Origin: Kryptolebias marmoratus
Lineage: Eukaryota > Chordata > Actinopteri > Cyprinodontiformes > Rivulidae
DNA length: 64,000 bases
Direction: 5' to 3'
Assembly (NCBI RefSeq): GCF_001649575.2
Contig: NC_051434.1
Coordinates: 14,123,994-14,187,993 of the forward strand
Within the stretch, counting starts at the first letter, position 1. Each line of letters begins with the position of its first letter. Below, one piece after another: positions 40,055 through 53,490 of the stretch. The translations under genes and the position numbers were made by a program. The notes beneath the pieces are model-generated. The model was not told where the DNA came from and did no database searches. It was given only the letters and a program-made list of their open reading frames with translations.

Positions 40055-41800
40055 AACTGTTTGAACTAAAGCTAGACTAAATGGACATACCTCTACACAA
40101 TACAACGCAAATATACATCCATTATGGAGGAATTAACAGTCTTGATAATGTTACCACATAGAATATACAAATGCAGTACTTTCTGTGAATCTGAATGCCA
40201 TCTAAAATGCTCTTCTTTTAAGGACATGCATAATAATTCATATGTTCTCCACGAATGTGTTATGTTTAATGCCAAATTTATAATTTACCCTGAGTCTAGA
40301 CTATAGGTACAATGATTTACTTTACTTTACTTTATCGTTTACAAAACAACATGCCTTTATAAACTTGTATGAAACTCCAAGGTGTATATTTACATTTCTT
40401 TTTTAATAAAATTAAAGAATGAATAACTTTTGGGGATAAAATTCATTTTAATGACTGCCATAAATAGTGGTGTGCCAAACTGAGTAAGATTAGCTTAAAC
40501 TTTTTTTTTTTTTTACAGAAAAGGGGTTTATGTGGGTGTACGTGTTTCCAGCTCCATTCCTGGGTGATCTGTTTTGTTTCTAACATGTCAGGTCCACTGT
40601 TTTCCTAAATTTATAGCAAAACAAATCATCGAGCAATGGATGTGTGTGAATGTTGGACAGACGAGGAAATAAAGCTTGATGGAAAAACAAGCGGTAAATT
40701 TCCTGAAATTATCCCTTTTGCTTTCTGCACACAAGTCCAGTAATTAAGAATAAACACAAAAACAAACAGTATCATGTATTTGTTTAATATTCTAAAAACT
40801 GAGAATTTTGGAGATTGATGAGGGAAATTATTAAATTTGTACCACAGGAGAGGCTGCTGTGAAGTCAGGGCATGCATGCTTCCGTTCTGCCTGGTTTCTG
40901 AGCCGTTAACATGCTGCTGGGGTCAGAAAATTAATCCGTAAACTCAAGAGTAAACCAAACCAAAATTTATGATACAGCAAGTTTATTTTTCATCATGTCA
41001 CTGTCTCCCAGGTGCCAGGCATTCATCATAATGAATGTCACAGACCGTCTCGCACATACACACAAAACTTTCAGCACAGCAAGTGGTCATAACACAGGAA
41101 TGCAAAACCAAATGAAAATGAGGGATTCTGGGAACAGCGGGGAAAACAAGCGAACAAAGCAGTAAACTGTAAATCAAGACTGTACTCTGACCACTGGATG
41201 ATGGATGCAGGCTGAATTGTTTGTATTTACAGAGGTATCAAATGCGGTTTATATGAGTGAGATGAGGTCAGAGCATGGGGGTTACCATGGGAGCAGACAG
41301 ACCATCCAGGGGTTGTATGACCAAGACCCAGGGCACTCTGTCATCACCAAGTGGAGCCCTCTGCTTTGATTTCCTTTATTAGCTCCCTTATGTTTGGTCT
41401 TCCTGCAGATGTGCCCGTGTGTGTGTGTCAGCGTCAATTCATTTCATGCATGCCTGGGTCCCTGATGATTATTTTAACGGTGGAATTTTATCCATAAAGT
41501 TGAGGGAAATTTTACAATATTGTTAAGGTTTTTTTTAGACCTACTGCTGGTCTCTTGTAGTGTTTTTACCTTTGATCGAATGTACAGTGGGTAACACAGA
41601 GCAGAACAGGCCACTCATAACAGTACTTCCCAGAAATATGGTATACCACTTCTTTTTGTTTTACATTGTTATTATAAAGGTATTATTACAGTTGACTGGA
41701 AAGCATCAGGCTTTGAAGCTATTACTATACTCTAAGATATGATCAAATGACACATTTGACAAAAGTTTTAGATTTTTTTTGCCCTTACACATCTGAAAAA
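38370..41800. other. Intergenic sequence, no gene recognised
   Basis: Apart from the (TA)n run at 40010-40051, AT-rich without known elements. Confidence 0.35.
40010..40051. repeat. (TA)n microsatellite, about 21 units
   Basis: An uninterrupted TA dinucleotide run. Confidence 0.97.
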
Positions 41801-41804
41801 TATG

Positions 41805-42395
41805 GACAGTGATGCATTACTGCAGATGCTGCACCAGTCTGTCTATTAATCTCCCTTTTTGTTGCCACACCCTTCATCCAACCCCTTTTCTGTTTGAATA
41901 CCTCAAACTTGAAGGGGCTAATCTTTCCCCCGCTGCTTCATACTTGGCTGCATACCTCTCCAGTGCCTGCTTGGGATCCCTGCTTGGCGAGACCAAACTG
42001 CCCAGATCATCTGCAAAAAGCAGCAGCAGTGTGATTCCAGCCCCTTGGCTGTGACAAAAAAATTAGTTCTGAACAGGATTGGTGACAAAGGGCAACTTTG
42101 GCAGAGTTAAACAATTAACTGTATATGAGAGGGACTTATTACTGCATTTCAAACCAAGTTTTCATTCTGGTTGGACACCAGCTGAATAGCATCTAAAAGG
42201 CCTGAAACCCCTTATTCCTGAACCACCCTCAAAGGATGGCACAAGGGTCACGGTCATACATAAGTGTCTCCATATCAACAAAATACATGAATACTAGTTG
42301 AACAAACATGCTCCCTTAAATATTCTTAAGGTAAAGAATCAGTCCAGTCTTCCTCAAGCAGAAGGAAAACTGCATTTCTCCTTCTCAGTCCAATT
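41805..42395 (-). mobile_element. LINE reverse-transcriptase fragment, minus strand
   Basis: On the minus strand the segment encodes part of a LINE reverse transcriptase. The catalytic FADD box lies at 42006-42017 within LLLFADDLGSLV, followed by R-D-P-K-Q-A-L-E-R-Y-A-A. The preceding LSPILF-like part is at about 42055-42100, and the F-V-D-x-E-K/T-L-M-Y-D-R-D-P part at about 42230-42300. Frame shifts and stops show that it is inactive. Confidence 0.75.
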
Positions 42396-42399
42396 TGTA

Positions 42400-42500
42400 A
42401 TAGCTGAGAGCTCTAAGCACTAACAGCTAGCTCACTATCTGCATTCAAAACTTTGCCATGCAGTGCAGCAGGGGATATGCATTCCTTTTAAGGAATGTCT
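42400..42500 (+). mobile_element. Tandem-monomer element, locus G (end fragment only)
   Basis: The last part of a monomer (GCTGAGAGCTCTAAGCACTA, ACTTTGCCATGCAGTGCAGC) is followed by the end-cap hairpin CATTCCTT-TT-AAGGAATG at 42480-42497, the clearest terminal hairpin of the family. It abuts the LINE fragment directly. Confidence 0.7.
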
Positions 42501-42504
42501 TCGT

Positions 42505-45500
42505 TCTTCCATTTTCTATTTTTAGTTCACATATATTTTACCAGCCCAAAAACTCGTGTCTAAAATTCTTGAAAGTTTCAACTCGACCATAATGACCACT
42601 TGTCACATAAGGGCATCTTTGCCTCCTAAACATTTGGATAATTAAATGCCCAATCTGCTGTTTTCACATGAGCCCAGGCAGGATATTATGATAAGCACAC
42701 TTTCAAAAACAGGAAGCATTTTAGCCCAAGCGACAATAAGATTTATTTTGATAATGATTTGTTTAGATCTCAGCCCAAAAGCATTGTATGCAAATGCTGG
42801 ATTTATTTTGATACACTTGCTTTCTCTTCCAAGTGATGAAACATGAATGCTGGATCCATTTAATGTGGTGAAAGCTCTTTTTTTCCAAACACCTTTATCA
42901 TATATTGTTTGTTTTTTTTATCCTGACTACAGAAAACTTCATTGTTCTGTTTAGTGGGAATCAACTTTCCCCATCTGAATTTTGATTTCTAAGTTTTGAG
43001 ATTATAATATCAAAATGACATTTTGATATCAGTGCCATCTAGTTTGTGGCTGAGAAACAATCTGTCGTTTTTTTACACTTATGTATTTTATGCATATTTA
43101 TTTTGTCTACTCTGTTTTTCACCATTACAGCAAACGTGATTTCCTCAAATTGTCTCATCACACAACAATTACAGGAGCCAGGAAACACTTGTTGCTGGGA
43201 CGTTGTGTGAATGTAATGCTCTGACAAACACGGCTCAGTGAAACTTGACAAGTCTGGACCGCCCTGCGAATATGCCAACACGCATGTTTGTGTGTGCCAG
43301 AGTCGGTGCAGGTTTTCCTGCCTTCCTAATGTGTCTCTTCCTCCATCCATTTGTCTTCTCACAGATGGATGGCCGGCACTACAGATGGGGGCTCATGTGA
43401 TATCAGACTCAGAAGTTGCAGAGGGCTCATAAAGCATTCCTCTAATTGACTAAGCTTCCCCAGGTCTTACATTTTCAAAACCCTCCTTAGATCTTTAGCT
43501 CGCCAAATGTGATCGCAACAGTTAATAAAAAGCTAATAACTATTGGGCAAATGGCAGAAAAATGTAACATTTATCACTCTTCTGGCTTGGCAAAGCATAA
43601 TTGCTGATGCCAAATCGGTAGTAAGGATTTGCGCCTCAGCTCAACTGCCAAGAAAGATTTGTGTTCTGCTGCATTACACATTCAAGTGGAGTTGGATTGA
43701 GGAGGCTGCTGAGTTACAGTCATGTGAAGATGGATGAAGTGTGCCTCCCTCTTTCCCAGGGGCCCTGTCCTCCTTATCACTGGAAGTCACCCCAGGCAGG
43801 AGCCCTATTTGTCCAGTACACATTTGCTTTTTGTCAAAAGGGGAAAAAAATGAGTAGATGAAGAACAGGGCAAACTGTTTTATGTAACAACTGCACCCTG
43901 ATATTTAAGTGGTTCACATGCACACGTGTGCATGCTGTCAAAAAGTGCCTTTGATTACACAGACACTGGCTACAATCAGGGAGCTGTAATCACCTGTCTC
44001 TTCTGAGATCATACAACCATGTGTATGGGTCATTGTTTTTTTCTAATGAAGGCATACAAACACTAATTAAGATTATAAATATTTTCACTCATTAATCATG
44101 AATTAGTTTCAAGTCAAATGCACATTGAGGATTAGTATTAGTGGTACTGTTTTCGCCAGCCAAGTGCACAATAAGTAGAGATCTCAAGTAAGCATTTGGA
44201 ACGTGTTTTTATGCATTCCAGACATACAGTGATGAGGGTCATTTGTCTTATGTGGTCATTTGTGTGAGTGCCTGCATGCATGTGTTTCAGCGCAGGTGTG
44301 CAAGCGAGCAGGGAAGTGGAGCATGGGATGGGAAACAAAGTGAACTTGGCTGGGGGATTATGGATAAATGGGTGTACCATGAAAGGCAGGAAAAACAAAG
44401 TGCAGATAGATAAAGCCAGAGAGTAGAGAACTGAAGTGGAGAAAATTAAAGGAAAATAAATGGGAGGGTAAGAGAGGAAAGCGGTAGAAGTGGAGTGAAG
44501 TCGGGGTGGAAAATAGCGGAAAAAACGAGGGAGGGTTGAAAGCCTGAGGGAGTGGCAGAGAGGGTCGTTTGAGTTGGAACGAGTGGAGAAGGGGATTTGG
44601 GAGGGGAAAAGGGTGGGTGGGGGGTGACACTGTGAAATGTTGAAAAACCTCACAATTGATGGTGTTTGATTTCCACAGTAATTACCATTCCTCTGGCCAT
44701 GCATTCCCAGTCTGGCCCTATCTTATATCCACGCCACATTCCGCAAATGATTAGCTGGCCCTCGTTTTCTCCCCGTTACCTACAGACTGAGTTAGCAAAG
44801 AAGGCGGAGCGTTTTAAAACACATCTAAAAAGCAACACAAACTATGAACACTCAGCTGATTTTACACTAACAGTTCTAGGCACTGATAAGGCACTTTGAG
44901 AAAAATGATAAAACTAAATGCAGAGATGCAACAATTTCCCTCTAAAAGCATTTCCACAGAGTATGTAAGATCCTTGCTCTTGACAGGAAGGAAAAAGACA
45001 GAAGCAGGACATGAGAACTGCTGTGCCAAACGTTTTCACACACCGGCCAACAGCAGCCGTGCTCAGCTGTGCAAAAAGATCTGGCTCTGCTCATATAGAA
45101 AATGTCCACTTCACTTTTCTCACTTCATAATAACTGTTCGCCGGAGGACACTGTGTGCAAGGCCAAAGTACATGCAGCCCATCAGATTTAACTGCTTCTG
45201 GATTACCTGCTGCATATTTGTGTGTGTGAGTGTGTGTAAGTGTGTGTCTCCCAGTATCCTCACATGCTTGCGTTGTTTGTGAGTATGTGGTTGCAAGATG
45301 TAGGTTCACATAAGAGCTTTAAGACTGGCACATGCAGAGAAGCAGCAGACTGTGGATCTCAAGGATGTAAGACTTTGGAGACCACTGAGGTCATGGGGTC
45401 TTGTCACTACTCCATCAGCCTTGTCATCCATCACTGTCCTGTTGCACAGCACGAAAATGTCCTTCACCGAAGGCCTGCCAAGCTATAAAGTCACTCTCAT

Positions 45501-46475
45501 ACTTTCCAATACTGCACAGGGCAGCAAAAGAACAGGCGTATGGTGTGTAAAATTTTATGCACACACAGCAGGCTCACAGTAGACATACATATGAAGACAT
45601 GTGCGTCAAGCATTTATTTAACAACCCTATGCAAACAAGATGACCTTCTCACACAGCAGTGGCATAACCCAATGGGTGATTCTACATTGATTCTGTTTAT
45701 ATTCTCTTCTGTCCTGACTGGCTGGCCATTAAAGCACTCTTCATTTTATGTAGACATCTTGACAGAGTTGAAATGTGTTATTTTTGTTGTTGTCTACTCC
45801 AGTGGTTCCCAACAAGAAGGAACTAAGTCTCTTTTTACAGCTTGTCAAACAATAAGTCTTGGTGGGAAAACTTTCCCGTCAGTTTTTAACATCCTAGGTG
45901 CCTTATCAAAGTGTGGTAAAAATGTATTCCTGATGTATTCCCTTACTAGATTCAGTTTAAAGCTTTGGTTTCTTAGATTTAGACACTGCAAGAATTAGGT
46001 TTTGAAAAACATCATGATTAGGAATAAAAATACACAATGGGATTGGGGAAGGCACTTTCAGTGATCTTGACGCTATTGTCTTCTACACTTTGTTCTTGTT
46101 TACACACTAGTTTCTTAGCAAAAAAAATACTTCAAGGCTTTGTGGTGAAAAATTATCAAGCATTGTTGTTGGAAGTGGGCAACACAAGAGGAGCAGTTGC
46201 CCTTCATTTTTAGACCAGTCTCAACCAGAGGCCAAGAACTTGAGATTTTCATGCAAAGCTTTATCTTTTCCTGGACAGAGAATTCAGATGTTATTCCTGG
46301 AATCTAGTGAAGCCATTCTCACAGTTTGGAGTGGATGGGGGGTGGAGGGTGATTTAATCATAACCAGAAAAACCAATGTAGCTTCAGATTTTTCACTTTC
46401 TCTTTCATGTTTGCGTCTAATATTTCTGTGTCAATGTAGCTTTCACTTTGAACTGCTACATCCCGTCACTGCTGC
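42505..46475. other. Intergenic sequence, no gene recognised
   Basis: This holds the purine-biased tract at 44320-44640 and short TG runs near 45221-45245. Several frames of 60-190 codons lack any similarity known to me. Confidence 0.35.
44320..44640 (+). repeat. Purine-rich strand-asymmetric tract
   Basis: About 300 bp with strong G+A excess on the + strand (GGAGGGTAAGAGAGGAAAGC and similar). It produces a long P/S/F/L-rich frame on the minus strand that I attribute to composition. Confidence 0.6.
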
Positions 46476-46479
46476 TATC

Positions 46480-46680
46480 GTCTGTAGTTTGTTGTGTCAT
46501 AATCATTTCATCTGTCTTTTATGATATTGAATATTTTTAATGTCTTTTTATCTTTCGTATTATCATGTCTTTGGTTGTTATTTTAATCATCTAAGGTGCC
46601 ATGGTTTTTATTATGCTGTTAAGCACCTTGTAATTATGCTCTGAAAGGTGTTATATGAATCAATTTATTTTTTTTATAAC
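46480..46680 (+). mobile_element. LINE 3' tail
   Basis: ATTATGCTGTTAAGCACCTT, GTAATTATGCTCTGAAAGG and TGTTATATGAATCAATTTAT resemble the familiar teleost LINE end (GTAAAGCACTTTGTAA...AAAAGTGCTATATAAATAAAG). The coding part is not identifiable upstream. Confidence 0.55.
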
Positions 46681-46684
46681 TCTG

Positions 46685-48265
46685 TTTGTGACCTAAGGTC
46701 TTCCAACACATACTTTGTACAGATGATGCTATGCACTTTTCAAGACATTTGGTTCTATGTATATAGTGGCTACCTTCATCTTACCTCTCTATCTCATTTG
46801 CTTGACTATGCTACCAGATTAAACTAACAAGTCTGTAGCCGGCTTAGAGTTTTGGTAGCGTGTTTACAATTTTTAATCAACATATATCTTTACAGAGCTT
46901 TTAACAATGCCATGAATTGGAATTGCCAAAGTTTCAAATGTATCATCAAAAGAACTGGTGCAACACTTCATTGGCAACAGGCTTCAATGAGAACTGTGGA
47001 AACAGGACATGAGCAGAGCTGACCATATATGTTTTGACTGGCACAAGTGAAAAGAAATTTGTGTGTGGTGTTATCACTGACAATGGGGACAAAAGAAAAT
47101 GAAAAACCAGTTTAAGCCTTAAAAGGAATATTGTGATTTCCTATGTGAATATTGAAAAGACCAAAGAAAGGTCAAACTTTCACCCGTTGTTGCAGAATAA
47201 AGATAAACCTACATGATGCAACACAGGTGAAACTATTAAAATTACAATTATATTGTGTTTTATTTGTAATTGTTTTTACATTACATTTTCTCTATGCACT
47301 TAAAGTGTTACATAGGAACTCAACTATCATTGCAGTAAAATGAATTGTTCTCTTACATATTTACATGCAAGGAAGTCCAATGACAATTTTCATTTGAAAA
47401 GGCAAAAACTACAGTTGATCTTTATTTTCACTTTGTTCACCTGTATTACACATTCATTAATAATCCAGGCTTTTTAGCTAAAACTATCCATCATAGTCTT
47501 TCAGGGTTCTTTGCCCGCTCCTGAACTATGTCAAAAATGTGCCTATGCCTTATTTCCTTTTTAGGAATGGGAAGGAATGCTTTTGCCATTCTCACTCTCC
47601 TTCATCTTCTTCTTTCCCACCACAATACATTTAGAAAAGAATCAGAAGTGATGAGGTGCATGTCTAGACTTCTGTTAAGAGATAGTTGTCAAAATAAAGA
47701 TGTGCTGGATTAGACGAAGTGGAAAAGTTCTGCTATGCAAGGAGCTGGTAGTCAGAAAGCCTAACAATGTTGGGAGCATTGTCTGACCTGAAGGAATCCT
47801 CTGAAGACAAAAACTTTCTCACTATTCCCCTGGTTGCATTTTTTCCTTTATAAATGATCTTATCCAAATGGAACCTGTCGTTTTGAATAACCAAAAATTT
47901 AATATTAGAGGACACAAGTTTGTAAGAGGAGATAAATATAAAAAAGAAAAAGGTAAAGAGAGAGAAAGGGGAGGCTGTCAAAGAATCATTGAGCATGTTT
48001 GTTTTAACTGTCAGGTGAAATACATGGTGATGGTTAAGTACATTTTAACTCCAGACTATTCTTACTAAAAACATAAGGTGGTTTGAAAAAAATTAATCAT
48101 GTTATCTTTTAACACAGAAGGTAACATCTTTAAACTGTGCTCATCAGTAATGGACATCAGTAAGACACTCACTGACAAACAAAATGTAACAAACCAAAAT
48201 AAATAAATAAATAAATGTAAGTACCGTGAAAGACTGGTTCAATTCAAATATAATTTGAAACACAA
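46685..48265. other. Intergenic sequence, no gene recognised
   Basis: AT-rich without named elements or exons. Confidence 0.35.
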
Positions 48266-48269
48266 TGCA

Positions 48270-49200
48270 GAACAGCAATGGGTATGTGAAGGATTCTGTG
48301 TGCTGTGTTGGCACCAACCGGTGTCTGAGGGGACCCACACATGCCAAAGCTCCATTTCCAATTGTTGTATTGTGTACCAAGCATTGCAACCACATAGCAT
48401 TTGTACCTGCTATCCAAACACAGGTATGGGACTTCTTACAACACCTGTCATTCTGCATCGTGTCTCAGCAACTGACATCAGCTAGACTATGGGGTCATCA
48501 TCCCATCTGTAGGCTGCCATCAACAACAGAGCAAGAGACAACTGTGTTTCAAGTGGTGCCATAACTGTGATGAGTGAACAAATGACAAGTAACAGCATAT
48601 CATGTTCAGGGATGAATCTTGAATTTACATTATCATAGATGACCATTGTGTGTATATGGCAACAACTCAAGGAAGAAGACCAAAACCACCAGTGCTTAGA
48701 GACACAAGGGCATTACTCCAATGGTGTCATGCTGTGAGGAGCCAAAGACTATGACTTCAGTTCACCTCTGGTAGTGATTTAGGGTCAGTGAATGACATCA
48801 TGCATCCACATATCTTACCCCTCCAGAGACAGAACTATGTTACTGGCTTTCAACAAGACAACGTTCACCCACACACAACCTTTATTGTTTATTATCTGCC
48901 TGTGTCATGTTGGCAGGCTCCTGTGGCCAGCCAGGTTCCCTGATCTTTGAACAAAGTGTACATGTGTACATGTGCAGGGTTAGCTTGGACATCAACATCA
49001 ATTTACTGCTGATCTGCTTGATCTCAAGGGACATTTATAACTGCCATGGGGCGATTTGTTGCAGGAATGGATACATTGGCTGTGTGACACCATTCTGCAC
49101 CAAATCGCTGCCCAGAGGCTTGCCACATACTACTGATATCAGACCAATATTGTGCCCATGCTACCAACTCTATTATTTATTTGATCTTATATTGTAATCA
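48270..49200 (+). mobile_element. Tc1-like transposase pseudogene
   Basis: GTGTCTGAGGGGACCCACAC, TCATCATCCCATCTGTAGGC, ATGTTCAGGGATGAATCTTG (F-R-D-E-S) and CTTTCAACAAGACAACGTTC (F-Q-Q-D-N-V, catalytic region, 48847-48866) trace a Tc1-like transposase in order. Later pieces include P-V-A-S-Q-V-P where P-A-R-S-P-D is expected. Many frame shifts and stops; dead. Confidence 0.75.
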
Positions 49201-49951
49201 TTACAATACAGACATGTGACCTTTCAACATGTGCAGTTTCATTTTATTTCCCCCATTCCATCTGTCTGCTTAACTTTTTTTTTTGCCAGTCAGTGTAGTG
49301 CATTGGCATACAGAAGAAGTCATATTGCTGAATTTGATTGTCTAAATGTTGAAGAAAATAAACTTTTGACAGCTGCAATGCCAAGTTTTAGATTAAAAGT
49401 GTATCTTTAAAACTATAGTATGCCTCATTATTTATCATCCTCTGAACAATCAATGTCAATAAATGCCATCTCTCAACCCCCACCCTTTGCTTTCACTGAT
49501 ACGATCTTAATGCCTCCACATTTCCAACATTCTTTGCCCACACTGGCATTCCACATAAACCTTTGTCCCTTTGACACGTACAGATGAGGGTAAAAGCCAA
49601 AGAGTGGCCATCCAAATTTTGAAATTCCAAGCCTGATATTTAACAGAAACAGGGCGTCTGGATATTACCACATAATGGCATGTAAAAACACAGGTTATAT
49701 GAGACCCCTCATGCACAGACTCAGACTTATAAGCCACAAATCTCAAAAAAAAAAAAAAATTAAAAATGGACATTGTTTCAAACATGATTTATGCTTTGCA
49801 TGTTTTTTCTGCCTCTGAGCAGGAAGGTATTTTCCATAAAAAGGTTCATGGCTTATAGTAGCTTTAAGGGGCTGTAAAATGTGGTATGTGGTGTATTACC
49901 TCTTGTGGGGATACACCTGGCTTGGCATTCACATTTGCCCATGCCAGTGTT

Positions 49952-49969
49952 TGTGTGTGTGTGTGTGTG
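49952..49969. repeat. (TG)n microsatellite
   Basis: A nine-unit TG run. Confidence 0.9.
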
Positions 49970-50264
49970 CATATTACACCTAATGTATTTTTGTCCATTT
50001 CATTTCGCTCATGTCTGAGCTGCTGGTTGTCTGCCTAGGACATGACGTGTCGCCAGTTTAGCCTCAGTTTTGAACTTTTTGACATTTAAACTAATCACTT
50101 CTTATTGAGACCGGGCTCCAAGCCACAGTTCATTAAAACTGCATTATAGCAAAAAGGTTAGTCAATGTTTTGCCAGCGTTACAGCCATTTTATGCCTGTG
50201 ATTTAAAAATAGCCTTTTAAGGATTGTGTCACTCAGTATGGACAAACAATTCTGTTTGTGTGAT

Positions 50265-50880
50265 GAAAGCTTGAATTCTTGAAGTACTCACCTCTTCACA
50301 GTTTGAAACAGATTTTTTTAAATCAGTTAGCAATGAAAGTATATGTTGGGATTGATTCTCAGCTACTACCACATCAAATTTTAGCTTAATGTTTATAAAG
50401 CTTTTTTTGTAATGTTTGATTAGCTGTGACAACCATCTTTAATCAGTTTGACTTCAAAAGAGTTCAGAGAGTTTCATTGGTGGTCTTTTTCTGTCGGCTG
50501 GTTCATGAGATATTTTGGTAACAGATAGATGGGGTTGACTCCAACAAATAATCCCAAGGTTTTAAACAAAAATCTTATCACTCTGTGTTATCACTTGGAG
50601 TATATGTTGCTGATGACTCTCAATTACTATCACAGCAGATTTTTAGCTTAATATCTATAAAGTTGACCAAATTATAGTGATTTATGTAGAATGATTAGTT
50701 GTGGCAACCATACTGAATCTGGTTGACTCTAAAAAGTAAACAGTTGCTGAAGTACATCCAATCATTACTTTCTGAGAGTTTCATTAAAATCCTGAGATAT
50801 TTTGCAAACATACATTCAGACAATCACATGCACACACAGAGACAATTACATGATTACCCACTTTTATAGAAGGAAGTGAT
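50265..50880 (-). mobile_element. Tandem-monomer element, locus H, minus strand (two monomers)
   Basis: On the minus strand, from 50880: AAAAGTGGGTAATCATG (start-cap relative), then GCAAAATATCTCAGGATTTT, GAAACTCTCAGAAAGTAATG and CACAACTAATCATTC. A second monomer starts near 50520 (ACCAAAATATCTCATGAACC). Confidence 0.72.
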
Positions 50881-50884
50881 ATAG

Positions 50885-52785
50885 ACCATTTTACACTCCT
50901 GTACACCAGCTTGGAAGTTTACAGGATGCTGAATCAGAGACTTGGTTTTTAGTAAGACTGCGGTTCGTTCATTTTGTCCTTTCTTAAACATGGCATCTGG
51001 GTTTTGCAGAAATGTTAATTCCCAAAACATATTTTTTCTGTATTTTATTACACACTTACCATGTAATTGCATTTTTCCTTCCCAAGAAAACTTGCACAGA
51101 ATGACTCCAAACCTTCTTTTAACATTGTGTACTACAATGGAATTTTCTCTTGTCCACTGGTGACCACAGCCGTCACTGCAATTCATGTGACTTTGAGTCC
51201 AAGATGGCTCCTTTCAGAGATACATTCCCACACATCCTTCATCACAGAGGAATTTCAGGCCCTGTTCTCTAGATCTGAATAGATAAGGAGCTTGCTCTTT
51301 ATTCTAAAGAGGGGTTACTTAAGGCTCAATATTAAAGAAGGACTTAAGAGTTACAGTCATAACAACTTTGTGCCAGACCAGCAATTATGAGGGTAATTTT
51401 GACACACCGTTCTTTAACACAATACAATATAATGATGGTGGTCTTTTTCAAAGCATGGGAAAGTTAATCACTTAGCTTGTTGATTATTGTGCTGCTGCTG
51501 AACCCAGCAAAATTTGTCTTTGGAAAAATTCCCTTTTGTCTCACTGAGAGGTTCAGTTTAACTCAAGTAAACAGTCCTCTAAATGAACCTGTAACTTTTC
51601 TTTTTCTTTGGCGCCAACAGATTCAACCTAACCAATTCCCATCTTCCCCAGATTTCCATCCATTTACCTGTTTTTCAGTGTCGAGATGGTGATCTGTGCG
51701 TCAGTGAAACCTGACAGGCTTGGAAATGTTTTCTCTTGCTTTCCCAAGAGCTGCTGTTTGATGGGCTTCCAGCTCCTTCTCATGTTGTGAGGCAATGGTA
51801 TACTCAGATGGCAAACATTTTCATTCAGCACTGGCCTTTCGCAGCGACCTGACAAGCATGAAAAACAGTTTTGTATTGAAAGTTACACTTTGGACTTCAA
51901 CTTTTAAATGGAGTTTTAAAAGTTAGAGTGTGTTGTTTCTTCTTTTCTAATGCTAAACGTACAGAAAAGGTAAGGAGTACCTATAATGACAATACTTTTT
52001 CTTGGGCTTGGTTTTCATAGAATTAAAAAAATCTGTCCTTTGAGGTATTTTTTGTCTTTATTTCGTAATGTGGAGTTCAATTTAGTTGCTGGCTTAAAAG
52101 CACAAGTTCAGCTGTCAGCCTTGGGAGTCACTCATATGACTTTTATTTTCATCTGGAAAGGAGAACTCACCAAGCACGGAGCACAAACCCCCAAACCAAT
52201 GCGTCTTTGGCACCCATACTGTTTCTGTTACATTATAAAGCAGAGATAAGGCTTTTTCTCACCTCTCAGAGCCTGGCGGTAGGAAGTCCCTTGCAGCTTG
52301 TCATGTGTGAGTCTTTATTTTTTTTCTTTCATCACTAAAGAGAAAAGCAGAAGTGTAAACAAAAGGCCAATACATGTAAAAAAAAATTAATAATAAAACA
52401 TTTGCAACTCTGCGCTTAACCCGAATTACGATGTCAAGTGCTCTTTTAGTAGCTTTTGATCTGAAACATCTGATTATACTTTTACCTCTTTTCCCTGAAA
52501 ATTCCATGTGTGTGACTCTGCCATGATTGTCTCTTTTAATATTTCCATAAACAAACATACACACGCACACACACACTGAAAGAGTCTCAGTATAAAAATA
52601 TCAGCCAATATCTGGACACTTTTTTCTTTGATGTCAGTTTAGCATTTCTTTTAATGCTAATCAGAAGGGATGATGTTTTAAAAAAGTGTTTTTTTTTTAA
52701 GTGGGAATAATGTATTTAGATTATATAAATTACATAACATTGAGCCAAACTAGCCAAAAACTAAACTAGTTACCATAGATATTAA
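50885..52785. other. Intergenic sequence, no gene recognised
   Basis: No coding similarity. A short CA run lies at 52557-52577. Confidence 0.35.
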
Positions 52786-52787
52786 TT

Positions 52788-53098
52788 TAAAAGTCAAAGT
52801 CAAATTTGTTTATATAGCACTTTTCAGCAACAAGGCAGTTCAAAGTGCTGTACAGCATTAAAACACAAAAAATACAGAGAAAAAGTAACATGAAAACACA
52901 CAATAATATAAAAAGCTAAACTAAACTTACCTAAAATAATTCACATTAATTCATTCTAAAGATAAACTGTTGAAGATATAAGATAGATACTAAGATACAA
53001 AGATATAACAGACTGATAATAACTGAACATAAATTAAATTTAAAACAAAATTCATCCTTATGTCCTTCTGGATGATTAGGAACATAAGGAGATATACT

Positions 53099-53158
<60 letters not shown>

Positions 53159-53490
53159 TATTTAAGTGTAAGACCTGTTCAAGCCTTAGAGGTTATCAAT
53201 AAAACTTTTCTGAAATTTACTGGGAGTCAGTGTAGAGAAACTAAAACAGGTATAATCTGTTCTCTTTTTCTGGTTTTAGGGAGAAGCCTGGCTGCTGCGT
53301 TTTGGACAAACTCTAATTTATGTAGACTGTGTTGGCTCAGACATGTATATAGGGAATTGCAATAAGTCTGAGTGAGAAGAAATGAAAGCATGAATGACAG
53401 TCTCAAGATTGCCCCTGGATAACATTACATTAACCTTAGAGAGGTTCCTAAGTTGTGTAAAAAATTGTTCTTGTTTCTTCAAATGTTTTT
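52788..53490 (+). mobile_element. Dispersed teleost repeat with internal (TAA)n expansion
   Basis: AAAGTCAAATTTGTTTATAT, AGCACTTTTCAGCAACAAGG and CAGTTCAAAGTGCTGTACAG open the element. After the microsatellite come ACTGGGAGTCAGTGTAGAGA, GGGAGAAGCCTGGCTGCTGC and GAATTGCAATAAGTCTGAGT, with AAATGAAAGCATGAATGAC. These blocks occur in this order in a common teleost repeat whose class I cannot assign. Confidence 0.6.
53099..53158. repeat. (TAA)n microsatellite, about 19-20 units
   Basis: An uninterrupted trinucleotide run inside the dispersed repeat. Confidence 0.97.

Noticed and set aside
43345..43435. Exon starting ATGGATGGCCGGCACTACAG after a good pyrimidine tract and CACAG
   Set aside because: All readings hit a stop quickly or lack a donor, and no partner exons are seen.
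44138..44704. 188-codon minus-strand frame
   Set aside because: The P/S/F/L-rich composition follows from the purine-biased + strand; no domain, signal peptide or splice context was recognised.
45540..45998. 152-codon + frame
   Set aside because: No recognisable motif, an AT-rich setting, and no promoter or splice logic.
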